Positions 20,989 through 30,583 of a stretch of DNA of 64,000 nt are shown piece by piece. The translations under genes were made by a program, and so were the position numbers. This DNA comes from Rhizobiales bacterium 62-47 (GTDB taxonomy: Bacteria; Pseudomonadota; Alphaproteobacteria; Rhizobiales; Xanthobacteraceae): NCBI GenBank assembly GCA_001899255.1, contig MKVX01000023.1, positions 437,812 to 501,811 of the forward strand. Direction: 5' to 3'. Within the stretch, counting starts at the first letter, position 1. The number at the start of each line of letters is the position of its first letter. Under the pieces are notes generated by a model. That model was not told the DNA's origin. It did no database searches and worked only from the letters and a program-made list of their open reading frames with translations.

Positions 20989-21930
20989 ATGTCTTCCCAC
21001 CATCTGCATAATCTAACCATCCGCCAGCTGCGCGCCCTGGCAGCGGTTGCGTCCGAGGGGAGCGTGACCGGCGCCTCGAACCGGCTCGGTCTCACCCAGC
21101 CAGCGGTGACCTTGCAATTGCGCAACCTGCAGGAGCTCGCTGGGCTACCGCTGGTGCAGCGGACGGGGGATGGGATGGCGCTGACAGGCGCTGGTCAGGA
21201 AGTGTTGATGCTTGCGGAGCGCATCGAAGCGGCAATCAGCACATGTCAGACATCGCTGGACATGATTCTCGGCAAAACCGGCGGATCGATCACCATCGGC
21301 GCCGTCAGCACCGCTAAATACTTCGTGCCTTACGCGATCGCCGCATTCTCGAAGCTACATCCGAACATCGACATCAAGCTGACAATCGGAAACCGCGAAG
21401 AAATCAGAGAAGCAATGCGCGGCTACGATCTCGACATCGCCGTCATGGGCCGCCCGCCGGCAGGAATCGATTTTGAAGTCCATTTGATCGGCGACAACCC
21501 GCACGTCATCGTTGCTCCGAAAGGTCACTGGCTCGAGAAAGACTTTGGCCTCGCTGCGGTCGATCTAACGCACGAGACGTTTCTGACACGCGAGCCGGGA
21601 TCCGGCACCCGCATCCTGATGGAGTCGCTGTTCGAGATGACCGAACTGCGGCCGAACATCGGAATGGAGATGGGTAGTAACGAAACCATCAAGCAGGCAG
21701 TGCTCGCCGGTCTCGGAATAGCTTTTCTCTCCGCTCATACGGTGGCATCCGAACTTGCCGATGGACGGCTGGTGATCCTCGATGTGGCTGGGCTGCCAGT
21801 CGTCCGGCAATGGCTGGTCGTGCGACGACGCGACAAGGTGTTGCTCCCACCGGCGCAAGCCATGCTCGACTTTCTGCGAACAGAAGGCCCCAGCTTTCTT
21901 CCATCGCTTGCGGCGTCGCCAAAACTCTAG
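20989..21930 (+). CDS. cbbR: CbbR, LysR-type regulator of the Calvin cycle operon
   Basis: This 313-residue LysR-type protein has an N-terminal HTH (NLTIRQLRALAAVASEGSVTGASNRLGLTQPAVTLQLRNLQEL, about residues 7-50) and a C-terminal effector-binding domain. The divergent position next to cbbF and the TIRQLRAL start are standard for CbbR. It is expected to activate the cbb operon with NADPH, PEP or phosphorylated sugars as effector, depending on species. A purine stretch (CCAAGG) precedes the ATG within the AT-rich region. Confidence 0.94.
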   Translation: MSSHHLHNLTIRQLRALAAVASEGSVTGASNRLGLTQPAVTLQLRNLQELAGLPLVQRTGDGMALTGAGQEVLMLAERIEAAISTCQTSLDMILGKTGGSITIGAVSTAKYFVPYAIAAFSKLHPNIDIKLTIGNREEIREAMRGYDLDIAVMGRPPAGIDFEVHLIGDNPHVIVAPKGHWLEKDFGLAAVDLTHETFLTREPGSGTRILMESLFEMTELRPNIGMEMGSNETIKQAVLAGLGIAFLSAHTVASELADGRLVILDVAGLPVVRQWLVVRRRDKVLLPPAQAMLDFLRTEGPSFLPSLAASPKL

Positions 21931-22107
21931 ATCTCACGCGTCTCGAACAAACCGCTCGTTCAATCGGGCCGTCAAACCCCGATCCGCAGGCCACCTGCGT
22001 GTGCGGAAAGCAACTTTCTGCAAACCAACCGGACGTTCGTTTCGACACCGATACTGCCTGTATGATAGGACAGCAGCGAGACCGTTCACAAACATGCTGG
22101 AGACGCA

Positions 22108-23760
22108 GTGACCGACATCAATGCCGCAGCGGGCAAACCGATCGATCAGGCCATGTTGGCCAATGTCCCGAAATTGGTGACAGCCTATTTCGTCAATCGA
22201 CCGAATCCTGCCGTTTCAACCCAGCGCGTCGCCTTCGGCACCTCCGGCCACCGCGGGTCGGCTCTCAATAATTCGTTTAACGAAAATCATATCCTGTCGG
22301 TCAGTCAGGCGCTGTGTGACTACCGTCATCAGAACGGTATCTCCGGACCACTCTTTCTCGGCATCGATACTCACGCACTGGCGGAGCCGGCATTCGCAAG
22401 CGCTCTCGAGGTTTTTGCAGCCAACGGCGTGGAGGTGATGATCGATGAGCATGGTGGCTACACGCCGACTCCCGCGATCTCTCACGCCATTTTGTCTTAC
22501 AACAAAGGCCGCACAAGTGGCCTGGCGGATGGCGTCGTCGTAACGCCATCGCACAATCCACCGGAGGACGGCGGCTTCAAGTATAATCCGCCAAACGGTG
22601 GCCCTGCCGATACCAATATCACCGCTGCCATCGAGAAGGTTGCGAACGCTTATCTTGAGCAGCAACTCAACGGGATCAAGCGCATCCCGTATGAGCGTGC
22701 TCGCAAGGCCGCATCGACCCATCTTCACGACTATATCGGTCCCTATGTCGCCGATCTGAACAACGTTCTCGATATGGAGGCCATCCGAGCGTCCGGGGTG
22801 AAGATTGGCATCGATCCATTGGGCGGGGCGGCAGTCCATTACTGGCAGCCGATCATCGAGCGCTACGGACTTTCCGCGACAATCATCAGCGATGCTGTCG
22901 ATCCGACGTTCCGCTTCATGACAGCGGATTGGGACGGCAAGATCCGTATGGATTGCTCGTCGCCCTACGCTATGGCGCGGCTGATCGGAATGCGCGATGC
23001 ATTCGACGTTGCGTTCGCCAATGATACCGATGCAGATCGGCATGGTATTGTCACCCGCACCGGCGGACTGATGAATCCCAATCACTTTTTATCGGCCGCA
23101 ATTGCGTATCTGTTCGCGAACCGGCCGCAGTGGCGCCAGACATGCGCGATCGGCAAGACCATCGTCAGCAGTTCGATGATCGATCGTGTCGCGAAGAAGC
23201 TGAACCGGCAGTTGATCGAAACACCGGTCGGCTTCAAATGGTTCGTTGATGGCCTATGTAGCGGTGACTTTGGCTTTGCCGGCGAAGAAAGCGCCGGCGC
23301 ATCATTCCTGAAACGCGATGGATCGACCTGGACCACGGACAAGGATGGCATCATCCTCGGACTGCTGGCGGCGGAGATCACCGCCAGGACCCGACGCGAT
23401 CCCCACCAGCTTTATGCCGGCCTCACCGAAGAACTTGGCACGCCGTACTACGAACGAATTGATGCGCCCGCGACGCCGGCACAAAAATCGATTCTCAAGG
23501 GGCTCACGCCGGAACAACTGAACATGAAGGAGCTTGCAGGCGAACCGGTCCGTGCGACTGTTGCGCGCGCCCCAGGCAACAACGAGCCGTTCGGCGGCAT
23601 CAAGGTTGAAACGGATTCCGGATGGTTCGCGGCACGACCCTCGGGGACCGAAGACGTTTATAAAATCTATTCGGAGAGTTTCCGCAACCAGGACCACCTG
23701 CGCCAAATTCAGGCCGAGGCACAACACGCGCTCGCAACAGTCTTCGAAGCCAGCCGGTAG
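22108..23760 (+). CDS. pgm: Phosphoglucomutase, alpha-D-glucose specific
   Basis: This 550-residue enzyme interconverts glucose-1- and glucose-6-phosphate, linking glycogen and polysaccharide metabolism to central carbon. It has the four-domain alpha-phosphohexomutase layout: catalytic phosphoserine Ser148 in TPSHNPPEDGGFKYN, metal loop FANDTDADRHG, sugar-binding GEESAGASFLKRDG, and C-terminal phosphate loop ARPSGTEDVYKIYSESF. It starts at GTG with GGAGACGCA upstream. It stands alone between cbbR and a convergent ABC-F gene 29 bp away. The 177-bp gap after cbbR holds only weak hairpins. Confidence 0.95.
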   Translation: MTDINAAAGKPIDQAMLANVPKLVTAYFVNRPNPAVSTQRVAFGTSGHRGSALNNSFNENHILSVSQALCDYRHQNGISGPLFLGIDTHALAEPAFASALEVFAANGVEVMIDEHGGYTPTPAISHAILSYNKGRTSGLADGVVVTPSHNPPEDGGFKYNPPNGGPADTNITAAIEKVANAYLEQQLNGIKRIPYERARKAASTHLHDYIGPYVADLNNVLDMEAIRASGVKIGIDPLGGAAVHYWQPIIERYGLSATIISDAVDPTFRFMTADWDGKIRMDCSSPYAMARLIGMRDAFDVAFANDTDADRHGIVTRTGGLMNPNHFLSAAIAYLFANRPQWRQTCAIGKTIVSSSMIDRVAKKLNRQLIETPVGFKWFVDGLCSGDFGFAGEESAGASFLKRDGSTWTTDKDGIILGLLAAEITARTRRDPHQLYAGLTEELGTPYYERIDAPATPAQKSILKGLTPEQLNMKELAGEPVRATVARAPGNNEPFGGIKVETDSGWFAARPSGTEDVYKIYSESFRNQDHLRQIQAEAQHALATVFEASR

Positions 23761-23789
23761 AGTCGTTCAAGCGCTGCGCGTTGCTGGAA

Positions 23790-25412
23790 TTAACTGCGCA
23801 GCCCCGGCGCTTCCATGCCGGTGCGCGCAACGTATTCCGTATAGCCGCCGCCGTATTGATGGATGCCATCCGGCGTCAACTCCAAGACACGGTTCGACAG
23901 CGCGGCAAGGAAGTGCCGGTCGTGCGAAACGAACAGCATGGTGCCCTCGAATTCAGACAGCGCGGCGATCAGCATTTCCTTGGTCGCCATGTCGAGATGG
24001 TTGGTCGGCTCGTCCAGTACGAGGAAGTTCGGCGGGTCGAACAGCATCTTGGCCATCACCAGTCGCGCCTTCTCACCGCCGGAGAGTACGCGGCAGCGCT
24101 TCTCGACGTCGTCGCCGGAGAAGCCGAAGCAGCCGGCCAGTGCTCGCAAGCTGCCCTGCCCGGCCTGTGGGAACGAGTATTCCAGCTCCTCGAAGACCGT
24201 TCGTTCACCGTCCAACAGATCCATCGCGTGCTGCGCGAAGTAGCCCAACTTGACGCTGCCGCCGAGCGCCACGGTGCCGTTATCCGGTTCGGTCGAACCG
24301 GCCACCAGTTTGAGCAGCGTCGATTTTCCGGCGCCGTTGATGCCCATCACGCACCAACGCTCCTTGCGGCGCACGGCGAAATCAAGCCCGGCATAGATGC
24401 TGCGCTTGCCATAGCCTTTGTGCACGTTCTTCAGGCTAACAACGTCCTCTCCCGAACGCGGCGCCGGCTGGAATTCGAACGCGACCGTCTGACGACGACG
24501 CGGCGGCTCGACGCGTTCGATCTTGTCGAGCTTCTTGACCCGGCTCTGCACCTGCGCGGCGTGCGATGCGCGCGCCTTGAAGCGCTCGATGAACTTGATT
24601 TCCTTGGCGAGCATCGCCTGCTGGCGCTCGAACTGCGCCTGCTGCTGCTTTTCCGCGAGGGCGCGCTGCTGCTCGTAGAATTCGTAATCGCCGGAATAAG
24701 TCGTCAGCGTACCGCCGTCGATCTCCACCACCTTGTTGATGATGCGGTTCATGAACTCGCGGTCGTGCGAGGTCATCAAGAGCGCGCCTTCGTAGCCCTT
24801 GAGGAACTGCTCGAGCCAGATCAGGCTTTCGAGGTCGAGATGGTTCGACGGCTCGTCCAGCAGCATCACCTCCGGCCGCATCAGCAGGATGCGGCCAAGC
24901 GCCACGCGCATCTTCCAGCCGCCGGAGAGCTTATCGACATCGCCCTCCATCATCTCATCGCTGAAGCCGAGACCAGCCAGCACCTCGCGCGCACGCGCGT
25001 CAAGCGCGTAACCGTCGAGATCCTGAAAGCGCGCCTGCACCTCGCCGTAACGCGCGATGATGTCGTCCATGGCGTCGGCCTGCTCGGGATCGGCCATGGC
25101 CGCCTCGAGCTGCTTCAGCTCGGCCGCAACCTCGCTGACCGGCCCCGCGCCGTCCATCACCTCGGACACCGCGCTGCGGCCGGACATCTCGCCGACATCC
25201 TGGTTGAAATAGCCGATGGTCACGCCGCGATCGACCGACACCTGCCCCTCGTCGGGCAGCTCCTGACCGGAGATCATGCGAAACAACGTGGTCTTTCCAG
25301 CTCCATTTGGCCCCACGAGGCCAATCTTTTCGCCCTTCTGCAGCGCTGCGGACGCTTCAATGAACAGGATCTGGTGGCCGTTCTGCTTACTGATGTTATC
25401 GAGACGAATCAT
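23790..25412 (-). CDS. ABC-F family ATPase (Uup/YbiT-like)
   Basis: This 540-residue protein has two ABC domains in one chain and no membrane segments, as in ABC-F translation factors. The first domain has GLVGPNGAGKTTLFRMI, LSGGWKMRVAL and LLDEPSNHLD; the second has GINGAGKSTLLKLV, LSGGEKARLVMAKML and VLDEPTNHLD. A charged linker rich in K, R, Q and E (EKQQQAQFERQQAMLAKEI) joins them. Such proteins act on stalled ribosomes, and some give antibiotic tolerance. The ATG at 25412 begins the conserved MIRLDNISKQ; an upstream extension to 25511 does not look like the family. The upstream 223 bp hold no other gene. Confidence 0.92.
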   Translation of the reverse strand: MIRLDNISKQNGHQILFIEASAALQKGEKIGLVGPNGAGKTTLFRMISGQELPDEGQVSVDRGVTIGYFNQDVGEMSGRSAVSEVMDGAGPVSEVAAELKQLEAAMADPEQADAMDDIIARYGEVQARFQDLDGYALDARAREVLAGLGFSDEMMEGDVDKLSGGWKMRVALGRILLMRPEVMLLDEPSNHLDLESLIWLEQFLKGYEGALLMTSHDREFMNRIINKVVEIDGGTLTTYSGDYEFYEQQRALAEKQQQAQFERQQAMLAKEIKFIERFKARASHAAQVQSRVKKLDKIERVEPPRRRQTVAFEFQPAPRSGEDVVSLKNVHKGYGKRSIYAGLDFAVRRKERWCVMGINGAGKSTLLKLVAGSTEPDNGTVALGGSVKLGYFAQHAMDLLDGERTVFEELEYSFPQAGQGSLRALAGCFGFSGDDVEKRCRVLSGGEKARLVMAKMLFDPPNFLVLDEPTNHLDMATKEMLIAALSEFEGTMLFVSHDRHFLAALSNRVLELTPDGIHQYGGGYTEYVARTGMEAPGLRS

Positions 25413-25635
25413 GAACTCACGAGAATTGGGGAATGTTGCGGCCGTGCTTAGAGCATGTCGCGCCCGCGCGGAAGGGGGCGAGCACAACCGGCGCGGAAAA
25501 CCACGCGCCAAGGCCGCTTTCGCGCAAATTCGGCCTCAATTTCGGGGATTCACAAGCTCAATCGATCAAAACTGGGGAACACAGTTTCCGTGAAATAAGG
25601 ACCGACACGCAAAAATCCAGATGCGGACGTGGGCC

Positions 25636-26526
25636 TCATTCTCTGAATGCACCTGACGAACGCGAGGATCTGAGCACGTCCGTCGAAACGATATGCTTAT
25701 CGAGCCGTAATTCCTCGTGCGACATACCAAGCGCCAAACCGACGAGCTGCGGCAGATGGAGAACGGGCATGTCCAGCTTCTTGCCCGCATCCTTCTCGAT
25801 TTCCTTCTGAAAACCATCAAGCACTGTGTGACAAAGCGGGCACGGCGTTACCATTGCGCTGGCGCCGCTCGATTTAGCCGACGCGATATGCTGGCCGGTC
25901 AACTTGATCGAAATACGTTCGTCGTGGGCAGCGGTGTGAAACCCACAACATTCGGTTCGGCCGGTGTAATCCACTGGCTTGCAGCCCAGAAGTTCCGAAA
26001 GCTGCTCCAACGACTGATTGTTGCGAGAGTCGATGAAGCCATATTTGCCGGGTGGCCGGGTGATATGGCAGCCGTAAAACGCCGCGACGGAGAGCCCGTT
26101 CAATGGATTTACCACCAGCTTACGCAACCTTTCGGCGCCAATATCCTCAAACAGCATCCAGAGGAAATGCGTGACGCGGGTCGTGCCCCTGTATTCCAGG
26201 CCTTCATCGGCGAGACGCGCATTCACCTGAGCGGCGAGATACTCGTCCTCCTCGAAGGTGGCATTGGCATCGATCAGGTTCAGCGTGCAGGTGTTGCACA
26301 CTGTCATCAACGGCAGGCCTTCACGCTCCGCCAGTGCCAGGATGCGGACATTGAGCGTTAGAAAGCCGACAGGATCGATCGCCCGAATTTCGCGCGCGCC
26401 GGTGCACGTTGCCGATTCCAGCTCGGTCAATTGCAGATCGAGCGCCACCGCGACTTTGCGCAAGGCGACATTCAATTCAGCACAAGTGCTTTTGGCCGAA
26501 CAGCCGGGATAGTACGCAAACTTCAT
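25636..26526 (-). CDS. CCG-domain (HdrB/SdhE-like) subunit of a succinate-dehydrogenase-like complex
   Basis: This 296-residue protein has two cysteine-rich CCG-type domains. The first has Cys9 ([11 protein letters not shown]), Cys41 (CTGARE in place of CCG) and Cys77/Cys80 (CNTC). The second has [23 protein letters not shown] and TPCPLCH. Such subunits bind iron-sulfur clusters or couple soluble SDH-like complexes to quinones or thiols in place of SdhCD. It is the last gene of a three-gene operon with the iron-sulfur and flavoprotein subunits, starting 10 bp after the former. The first CCG is degenerate (CTG), which may alter cluster binding. Confidence 0.82.
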   Translation of the reverse strand: MKFAYYPGCSAKSTCAELNVALRKVAVALDLQLTELESATCTGAREIRAIDPVGFLTLNVRILALAEREGLPLMTVCNTCTLNLIDANATFEEDEYLAAQVNARLADEGLEYRGTTRVTHFLWMLFEDIGAERLRKLVVNPLNGLSVAAFYGCHITRPPGKYGFIDSRNNQSLEQLSELLGCKPVDYTGRTECCGFHTAAHDERISIKLTGQHIASAKSSGASAMVTPCPLCHTVLDGFQKEIEKDAGKKLDMPVLHLPQLVGLALGMSHEELRLDKHIVSTDVLRSSRSSGAFRE

Positions 26527-26536
26527 GATGCGACCT

Positions 26537-27532
26537 TCATTGATCGAGGATACGAGACGCAGCGCGCGCCGCGCCTTTGTATTTTCCGAATAGAGTTCTG
26601 AATGGATTGATTTTGCCGCGGACCAGCAGCCGCAAGGCGCGGCCAATCTGCAACAGCACCTTGGCGCCCTGAACCCGCAACACCAACTCGCTCGGGTCGA
26701 TACGTCCGCGCGCGGCGATGATGGCGCGAAATGTCGTCGCATGTCGCGCAGCATGCGGCACAAGTTCGGCGGTCTTGGCTTTCAAGGGCTCAATGACCCG
26801 CGTCACGATTGGAATCTTCGCGGGACATGCTTCCTCGCATTTGTAACATGACACGCAATTGAAGATGCCCGCCACTTCTAGCGCCCTCGCGACCTTGGCT
26901 GGATCGTTGCGGACATCGAGCGCAGTTTGCGCCAGCTGGACCAACGGCGCCGGACCGGCGAAATTCGTGAGATCGCCCAGCCCAACAACCGGGCACGCCG
27001 AAAAGCACGACATGCAGCTGATGCAATCCAGCGCCTTCGAGGCGTTCTTCATATCTTTGTGCGACAATGACTCTGGAAATCCGGGATAGTCGCACGGCCG
27101 TTCCAGCCACGGCTCGAATTTAGCGACACGCGCCTCATACGGCGTCCGATCGACCACCAGATCGCGTATAACCGGTAGATTCCGTAATGGTTCGATGGTC
27201 ATGTCGGGCTCGACGCTTTCCCAACACGCCAACACTTCCCGTCCGTTCATGCGGACAGCGCACGTCCCGCACATCTTCGATCCGCAGAACCATCGATAGG
27301 CCAGATCGGCAGCGAAATGCTCCGCAACGTAGTTGAGCGCATCGAGAACGCGCATCGACTGATCATAGGGGACGACAAAACTTTCAAGACCGGATTTGTT
27401 CGCGTCATCCGGATCGTGTCTCCGCACGCGGATACGCACCGGATCGCCCTGCTGCAGCCGCGTGTTTCGCGCCAGCAATCCATCTGAATTTTCGGCTTTG
27501 CCGATACTTCGCGCGTCGATCTGCACGTTCAT
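26537..27532 (-). CDS. Iron-sulfur subunit of a succinate-dehydrogenase/fumarate-reductase-like complex
   Basis: This 331-residue electron-transfer subunit has an N-terminal [2Fe-2S] site (Cys83, Cys88, Cys91, Cys103 in [11 protein letters not shown]...AC) and two C-terminal cluster motifs, [12 protein letters not shown] (Cys170-180) and [12 protein letters not shown] (Cys226-236). All four cysteines of both C-terminal motifs are present, suggesting two [4Fe-4S] clusters rather than the 4Fe/3Fe pair of classical SdhB. It passes electrons from the flavoprotein at 27570 towards the CCG subunit at 25636. A basic C-terminal extension is present. Confidence 0.88.
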   Translation of the reverse strand: MNVQIDARSIGKAENSDGLLARNTRLQQGDPVRIRVRRHDPDDANKSGLESFVVPYDQSMRVLDALNYVAEHFAADLAYRWFCGSKMCGTCAVRMNGREVLACWESVEPDMTIEPLRNLPVIRDLVVDRTPYEARVAKFEPWLERPCDYPGFPESLSHKDMKNASKALDCISCMSCFSACPVVGLGDLTNFAGPAPLVQLAQTALDVRNDPAKVARALEVAGIFNCVSCYKCEEACPAKIPIVTRVIEPLKAKTAELVPHAARHATTFRAIIAARGRIDPSELVLRVQGAKVLLQIGRALRLLVRGKINPFRTLFGKYKGAARAASRILDQ

Positions 27533-27569
27533 TGCGCGGTCTCAGCTATCAGGAACATTCGGTGCACCT

Positions 27570-29285
27570 TCACCACGGCACCGACATGTTGTTACGGCGC
27601 GCGAAACCCGGCTGGAAGAACGGCAGTTCATAGGGGGACTGCTCAAAGCGAAATCCGTTATCGGTCTTGACCATGATGTTCGCCGCCAGCCAGTTTTCGT
27701 TGTCGGTGTCGGGAAAATCCGTTCGCATAAAGGGGCCGCGACTCTCGCGTCGCTCGATCGAAGAATGAACGATCAGCTCCGCGGCATCGATCATGTTATG
27801 AACGTCGATGACGTCCAGCCATTCGTAATTCGCAACCCGCGTCCGGTTCCTGATCTTCATGTTCGGAAGAACCGACGTGCGCAACCGTTCGAAATCGTCA
27901 AGCGCACTGGTCAGGCTGGCGTGGCTTTTTTCGATTCCTGCCTTCTCCCACATGATGCGGCGGATTTGTTCCTTGACGACAACCGGCGTGAAGCCGTCGC
28001 CGGGCGTTGCCAACATGGCTTCGATGCGCCGCCGCTCGAGTTCGACCTCAGCTTCGGACAATGTGCCGCGTTCGAGTTGCCCGATATCCGCGGCGATGCC
28101 ATCCGCAACCGTCTTGCCGTCGAACGTCACCAGCGCAATCAGGCCATTGCTGTGGCCGCTCACGCCACCCGCAACATAGAGCCCGGGGACCGATGAGCGC
28201 ATGTTGGAATTATCGACCAGAATGCCGCCCTGCCGATAGTGCGCAGTCACCGCCGTTTCGAGCGGTCCGTCGCGGGGGTCGCGACCGAGCTGATAGAACG
28301 GCTTGCCATAGGTGGTATAGGCATCGATCTCCTTGGGATCGAGATGATCGAAACCGGCGTAATAGCCCCCGTCGTAGCGCGCCTTGCCGGCGTGCACCTG
28401 CTTGACCAGTGCCTTGAGCTGAACAGTGTACGGCCCGAACGCCATCGGATCGTCAACCTGCTGATTGAAGAATTCCTCGCCCGCCGAATTGACCATGCGC
28501 GCCGAATGCTCGGAACCGAGCACGGGATTTGGATAAATCTGGATACGCTGCCAGGTCGGCGGATGCGCGACATCGTTGGTGTGCCACCACTGCATCTCGA
28601 GATTGACCAGGCTGGCCCCCACCCGCCACGCCATCGCGATGCCATCGCCCGACATTTCGCGCGTTCCGGTCGACCGCGCATGCAAGCGATCCGAATAGCC
28701 GGTCGCAAGAACGACTGCCCGCCCGAGCACCACGGAATATTCCCCGGTCATGCAGTTAACCGTGAACACTCCGCATACGCTTCCATCGGGGCGACGGAGC
28801 AAGGACGTCACCACCGTCTCCTCGAGCCTGCGGATGCCGGCCTTCATCACCTGCTTGCGACGCAAATCCATGAACGGCACGCCGGAATTGCCCTGCGTGT
28901 TGGCTGCGACGCTTCTGATCTTGCCGGGATTAGTCACCACGTTGCCGTCGTCATCGCGACGGAAATAGAGGCCGGCTTCCTCGAGCTCGGGATAATAGAC
29001 GTTCTCTATCCATTGCCCACATCGCTTGGCCCAATTCTGGTCGATCAGAAACTGGTTGTGGTACTTGATCAGAAATTCCGCTGTATTGCTGCCCTGCTCC
29101 GGCGTATTGCCGAGCAAGCCGCCGCCGATCACGAGATTGCCAGCGAACAGCGAGGCGCCGCTTTTGCCGACCAGCCCCTTGCAGACGATAACGGCTTCGA
29201 TTTTCTTTTTCGCCAGTTGAAGGGCGGCATAGCAGCCGGCTGCACCGCCTCCGACCACGACGACATCGGTTGTGATGACCTGCAT
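27570..29285 (-). CDS. FAD-dependent flavoprotein subunit, succinate dehydrogenase/fumarate reductase superfamily
   Basis: This 571-residue protein has the FAD dinucleotide fold VVVVGGGAAGCYAALQLA near the N-terminus, the SGASLFAGNLVIGGGLL segment after it and a second FAD contact in VPGLYVAGGVSGHSNGLIALVTFDGKTVADGIA. The substrate-site regions of true SdhA (HGANRLGSNS and RSHYR-type motifs) are not present in standard form, so the substrate is probably not succinate. It heads a three-gene operon with the Fe-S and CCG subunits and is divergent from a LysR regulator. The cofactor family is secure; the substrate is unknown. Confidence 0.85.
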   Translation of the reverse strand: MQVITTDVVVVGGGAAGCYAALQLAKKKIEAVIVCKGLVGKSGASLFAGNLVIGGGLLGNTPEQGSNTAEFLIKYHNQFLIDQNWAKRCGQWIENVYYPELEEAGLYFRRDDDGNVVTNPGKIRSVAANTQGNSGVPFMDLRRKQVMKAGIRRLEETVVTSLLRRPDGSVCGVFTVNCMTGEYSVVLGRAVVLATGYSDRLHARSTGTREMSGDGIAMAWRVGASLVNLEMQWWHTNDVAHPPTWQRIQIYPNPVLGSEHSARMVNSAGEEFFNQQVDDPMAFGPYTVQLKALVKQVHAGKARYDGGYYAGFDHLDPKEIDAYTTYGKPFYQLGRDPRDGPLETAVTAHYRQGGILVDNSNMRSSVPGLYVAGGVSGHSNGLIALVTFDGKTVADGIAADIGQLERGTLSEAEVELERRRIEAMLATPGDGFTPVVVKEQIRRIMWEKAGIEKSHASLTSALDDFERLRTSVLPNMKIRNRTRVANYEWLDVIDVHNMIDAAELIVHSSIERRESRGPFMRTDFPDTDNENWLAANIMVKTDNGFRFEQSPYELPFFQPGFARRNNMSVPW

Positions 29286-29572
29286 GGATCACGTCTCTTG
29301 CCGCGGCTGCGCGGTGTATCCCTATTGCCCCGGCCTCACACTGCCGACTGAAGCGGCGGATCAGAATGTGAAACCCCGCAAAAAGTAGTGCGCCGGGACC
29401 GTCACCGCATTACGCGTTTTTGCACCCGCCAGTGCTTCCCTGCAGCCAGCCGTGCTCGCCTTTGCCTTTGAAAGCAGCCATCAAACCGCGGCATTTGACG
29501 CAGCTGACGGGCTCGCGGCAATATTGGCGTCAAGTTGGGCATGTTGCGCCGCAGGCGGCGCTGGAGTGAACG
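29286..29572. promoter_or_regulatory. Divergent promoter region between the SDH-like operon and its LysR-type regulator
   Basis: This 287-bp region lies between divergently transcribed genes and contains no supportable reading frame. It must hold promoters for both and presumably the LysR operator. I see no clear FNR/FixK-type palindrome here and cannot define the operator by eye. Confidence 0.4.
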
Positions 29573-30526
29573 ATGTCGAAGTTGGATAGGTTGGCATGGG
29601 ACGACCTACGGGTCGTCCTCGAAGTTGCCCGGCAGGGCAGCATTTATGCCGCCGCTAAAATTCTCAAAGTCGATCATTCCACGATCACCCGGCGCGTCGC
29701 CCAGGTCGAACTGATCCTCGAACAGCGGTTATTTGACCGATCCAATCGCGGCATTCGCGCCCGCCCGGAAATCGAGCACCTTCTCGAACATATCCGCCAG
29801 ATGGAAGTCCACGCCGCAGCCCTGAACGAGGAGTTGGGGCGAACCATCGGAACGCAAACGCGAACCATCCGCGTCGCCACGATGGAGGGGCTGGCAAGCG
29901 GTTATCTCGCCCGGCGTATCCAGGACATCACGCGGGATGACGCCAGCATCCGTATCGAACTGTTTAGCAACCCACATATCGTCGATCTCCTGAAAAAGGA
30001 GACCGACATTTTCCTGAGTTTCTTCGATCCATTGATTCCCGGCCTGATCAGCCAGCAGATCGGAGAAACCGCGATCTATCTCTATGGATCGAAGCGCTAT
30101 TGCGCGAATCATGGCTTGCCGACTTCGCGCGCGGAGCTCGAGTCCCATCGTTACGTCGGCTACATCCCTGAGATGATTTCGATCGAGTCCGTCAGGTGGC
30201 TGGAGCAACTCGTTCCCAATGCCAACCTGGTGTTCTGCAGCAACAGCGTCATCGCCCAGCGCAACGCCGCGCTCGCCGGCGCCGGATTGGTGGTCCTGCC
30301 AACTTTCGTCGGCGAGGAAACCGGCCTGTTTCGCGTCCTGCCGGATCAAATCCGCAGTCTGCGCCCGGTCTGGATGTCGGTAACGCGCGATCAGCATCTT
30401 CTGAAAACCATCAGCCGGTCAGCCAAGGCCATCGCCCGCGTCTTTGCAGCTGACGACAAATTCCTCCTTGGCGAAAGGTTGACTTTGGAAGATGGCCCCC
30501 CTGCCATTCCAGCCGTCACGCCGTAA
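29573..30526 (+). CDS. LysR-family transcriptional regulator, divergent from the SDH-like operon
   Basis: This 317-residue LysR-type protein has an N-terminal winged HTH (WDDLRVVLEVARQGSIYAAAKILKVDHSTITRRVAQVE, about residues 9-46) and a substrate-binding effector domain. LysR proteins commonly control the adjacent divergent operon, here the three-subunit SDH-like oxidoreductase. It also converges on the Liv transporter operon across a short gap with a hairpin. The effector is unknown, possibly the oxidoreductase substrate. Confidence 0.85.
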   Translation: MSKLDRLAWDDLRVVLEVARQGSIYAAAKILKVDHSTITRRVAQVELILEQRLFDRSNRGIRARPEIEHLLEHIRQMEVHAAALNEELGRTIGTQTRTIRVATMEGLASGYLARRIQDITRDDASIRIELFSNPHIVDLLKKETDIFLSFFDPLIPGLISQQIGETAIYLYGSKRYCANHGLPTSRAELESHRYVGYIPEMISIESVRWLEQLVPNANLVFCSNSVIAQRNAALAGAGLVVLPTFVGEETGLFRVLPDQIRSLRPVWMSVTRDQHLLKTISRSAKAIARVFAADDKFLLGERLTLEDGPPAIPAVTP

Positions 30527-30533
30527 GCGCACG

Positions 30534-30569
30534 GGCGGGCAATCAGCATTCGCCGATCGATTGCCCGCC
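30534..30569. terminator. Bidirectional hairpin terminator between convergent genes
   Basis: A perfect 10-bp stem (GGCGGGCAAT at 30534-30543 and its complement at 30560-30569) with a 16-nt loop fills the 57-bp gap between the LysR-type gene and the convergent binding-protein gene. There is no clear T tract, but position and symmetry suit a shared terminator. Confidence 0.55.
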
Positions 30570-30583
30570 ACGAGCAGCACTCG

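Noticed and set aside
22216..23085. A 289-codon minus-strand open frame inside pgm
   Set aside because: Pgm motifs are complete on the plus strand; the antisense frame is a composition shadow.
23781..25451. A 556-codon plus-strand open frame opposite the ABC-F gene
   Set aside because: It is an antisense shadow of high-GC coding sequence: the minus strand has complete Walker and signature motifs, and the plus-strand translation is a repetitive H/L/E/V-rich protein without a family.
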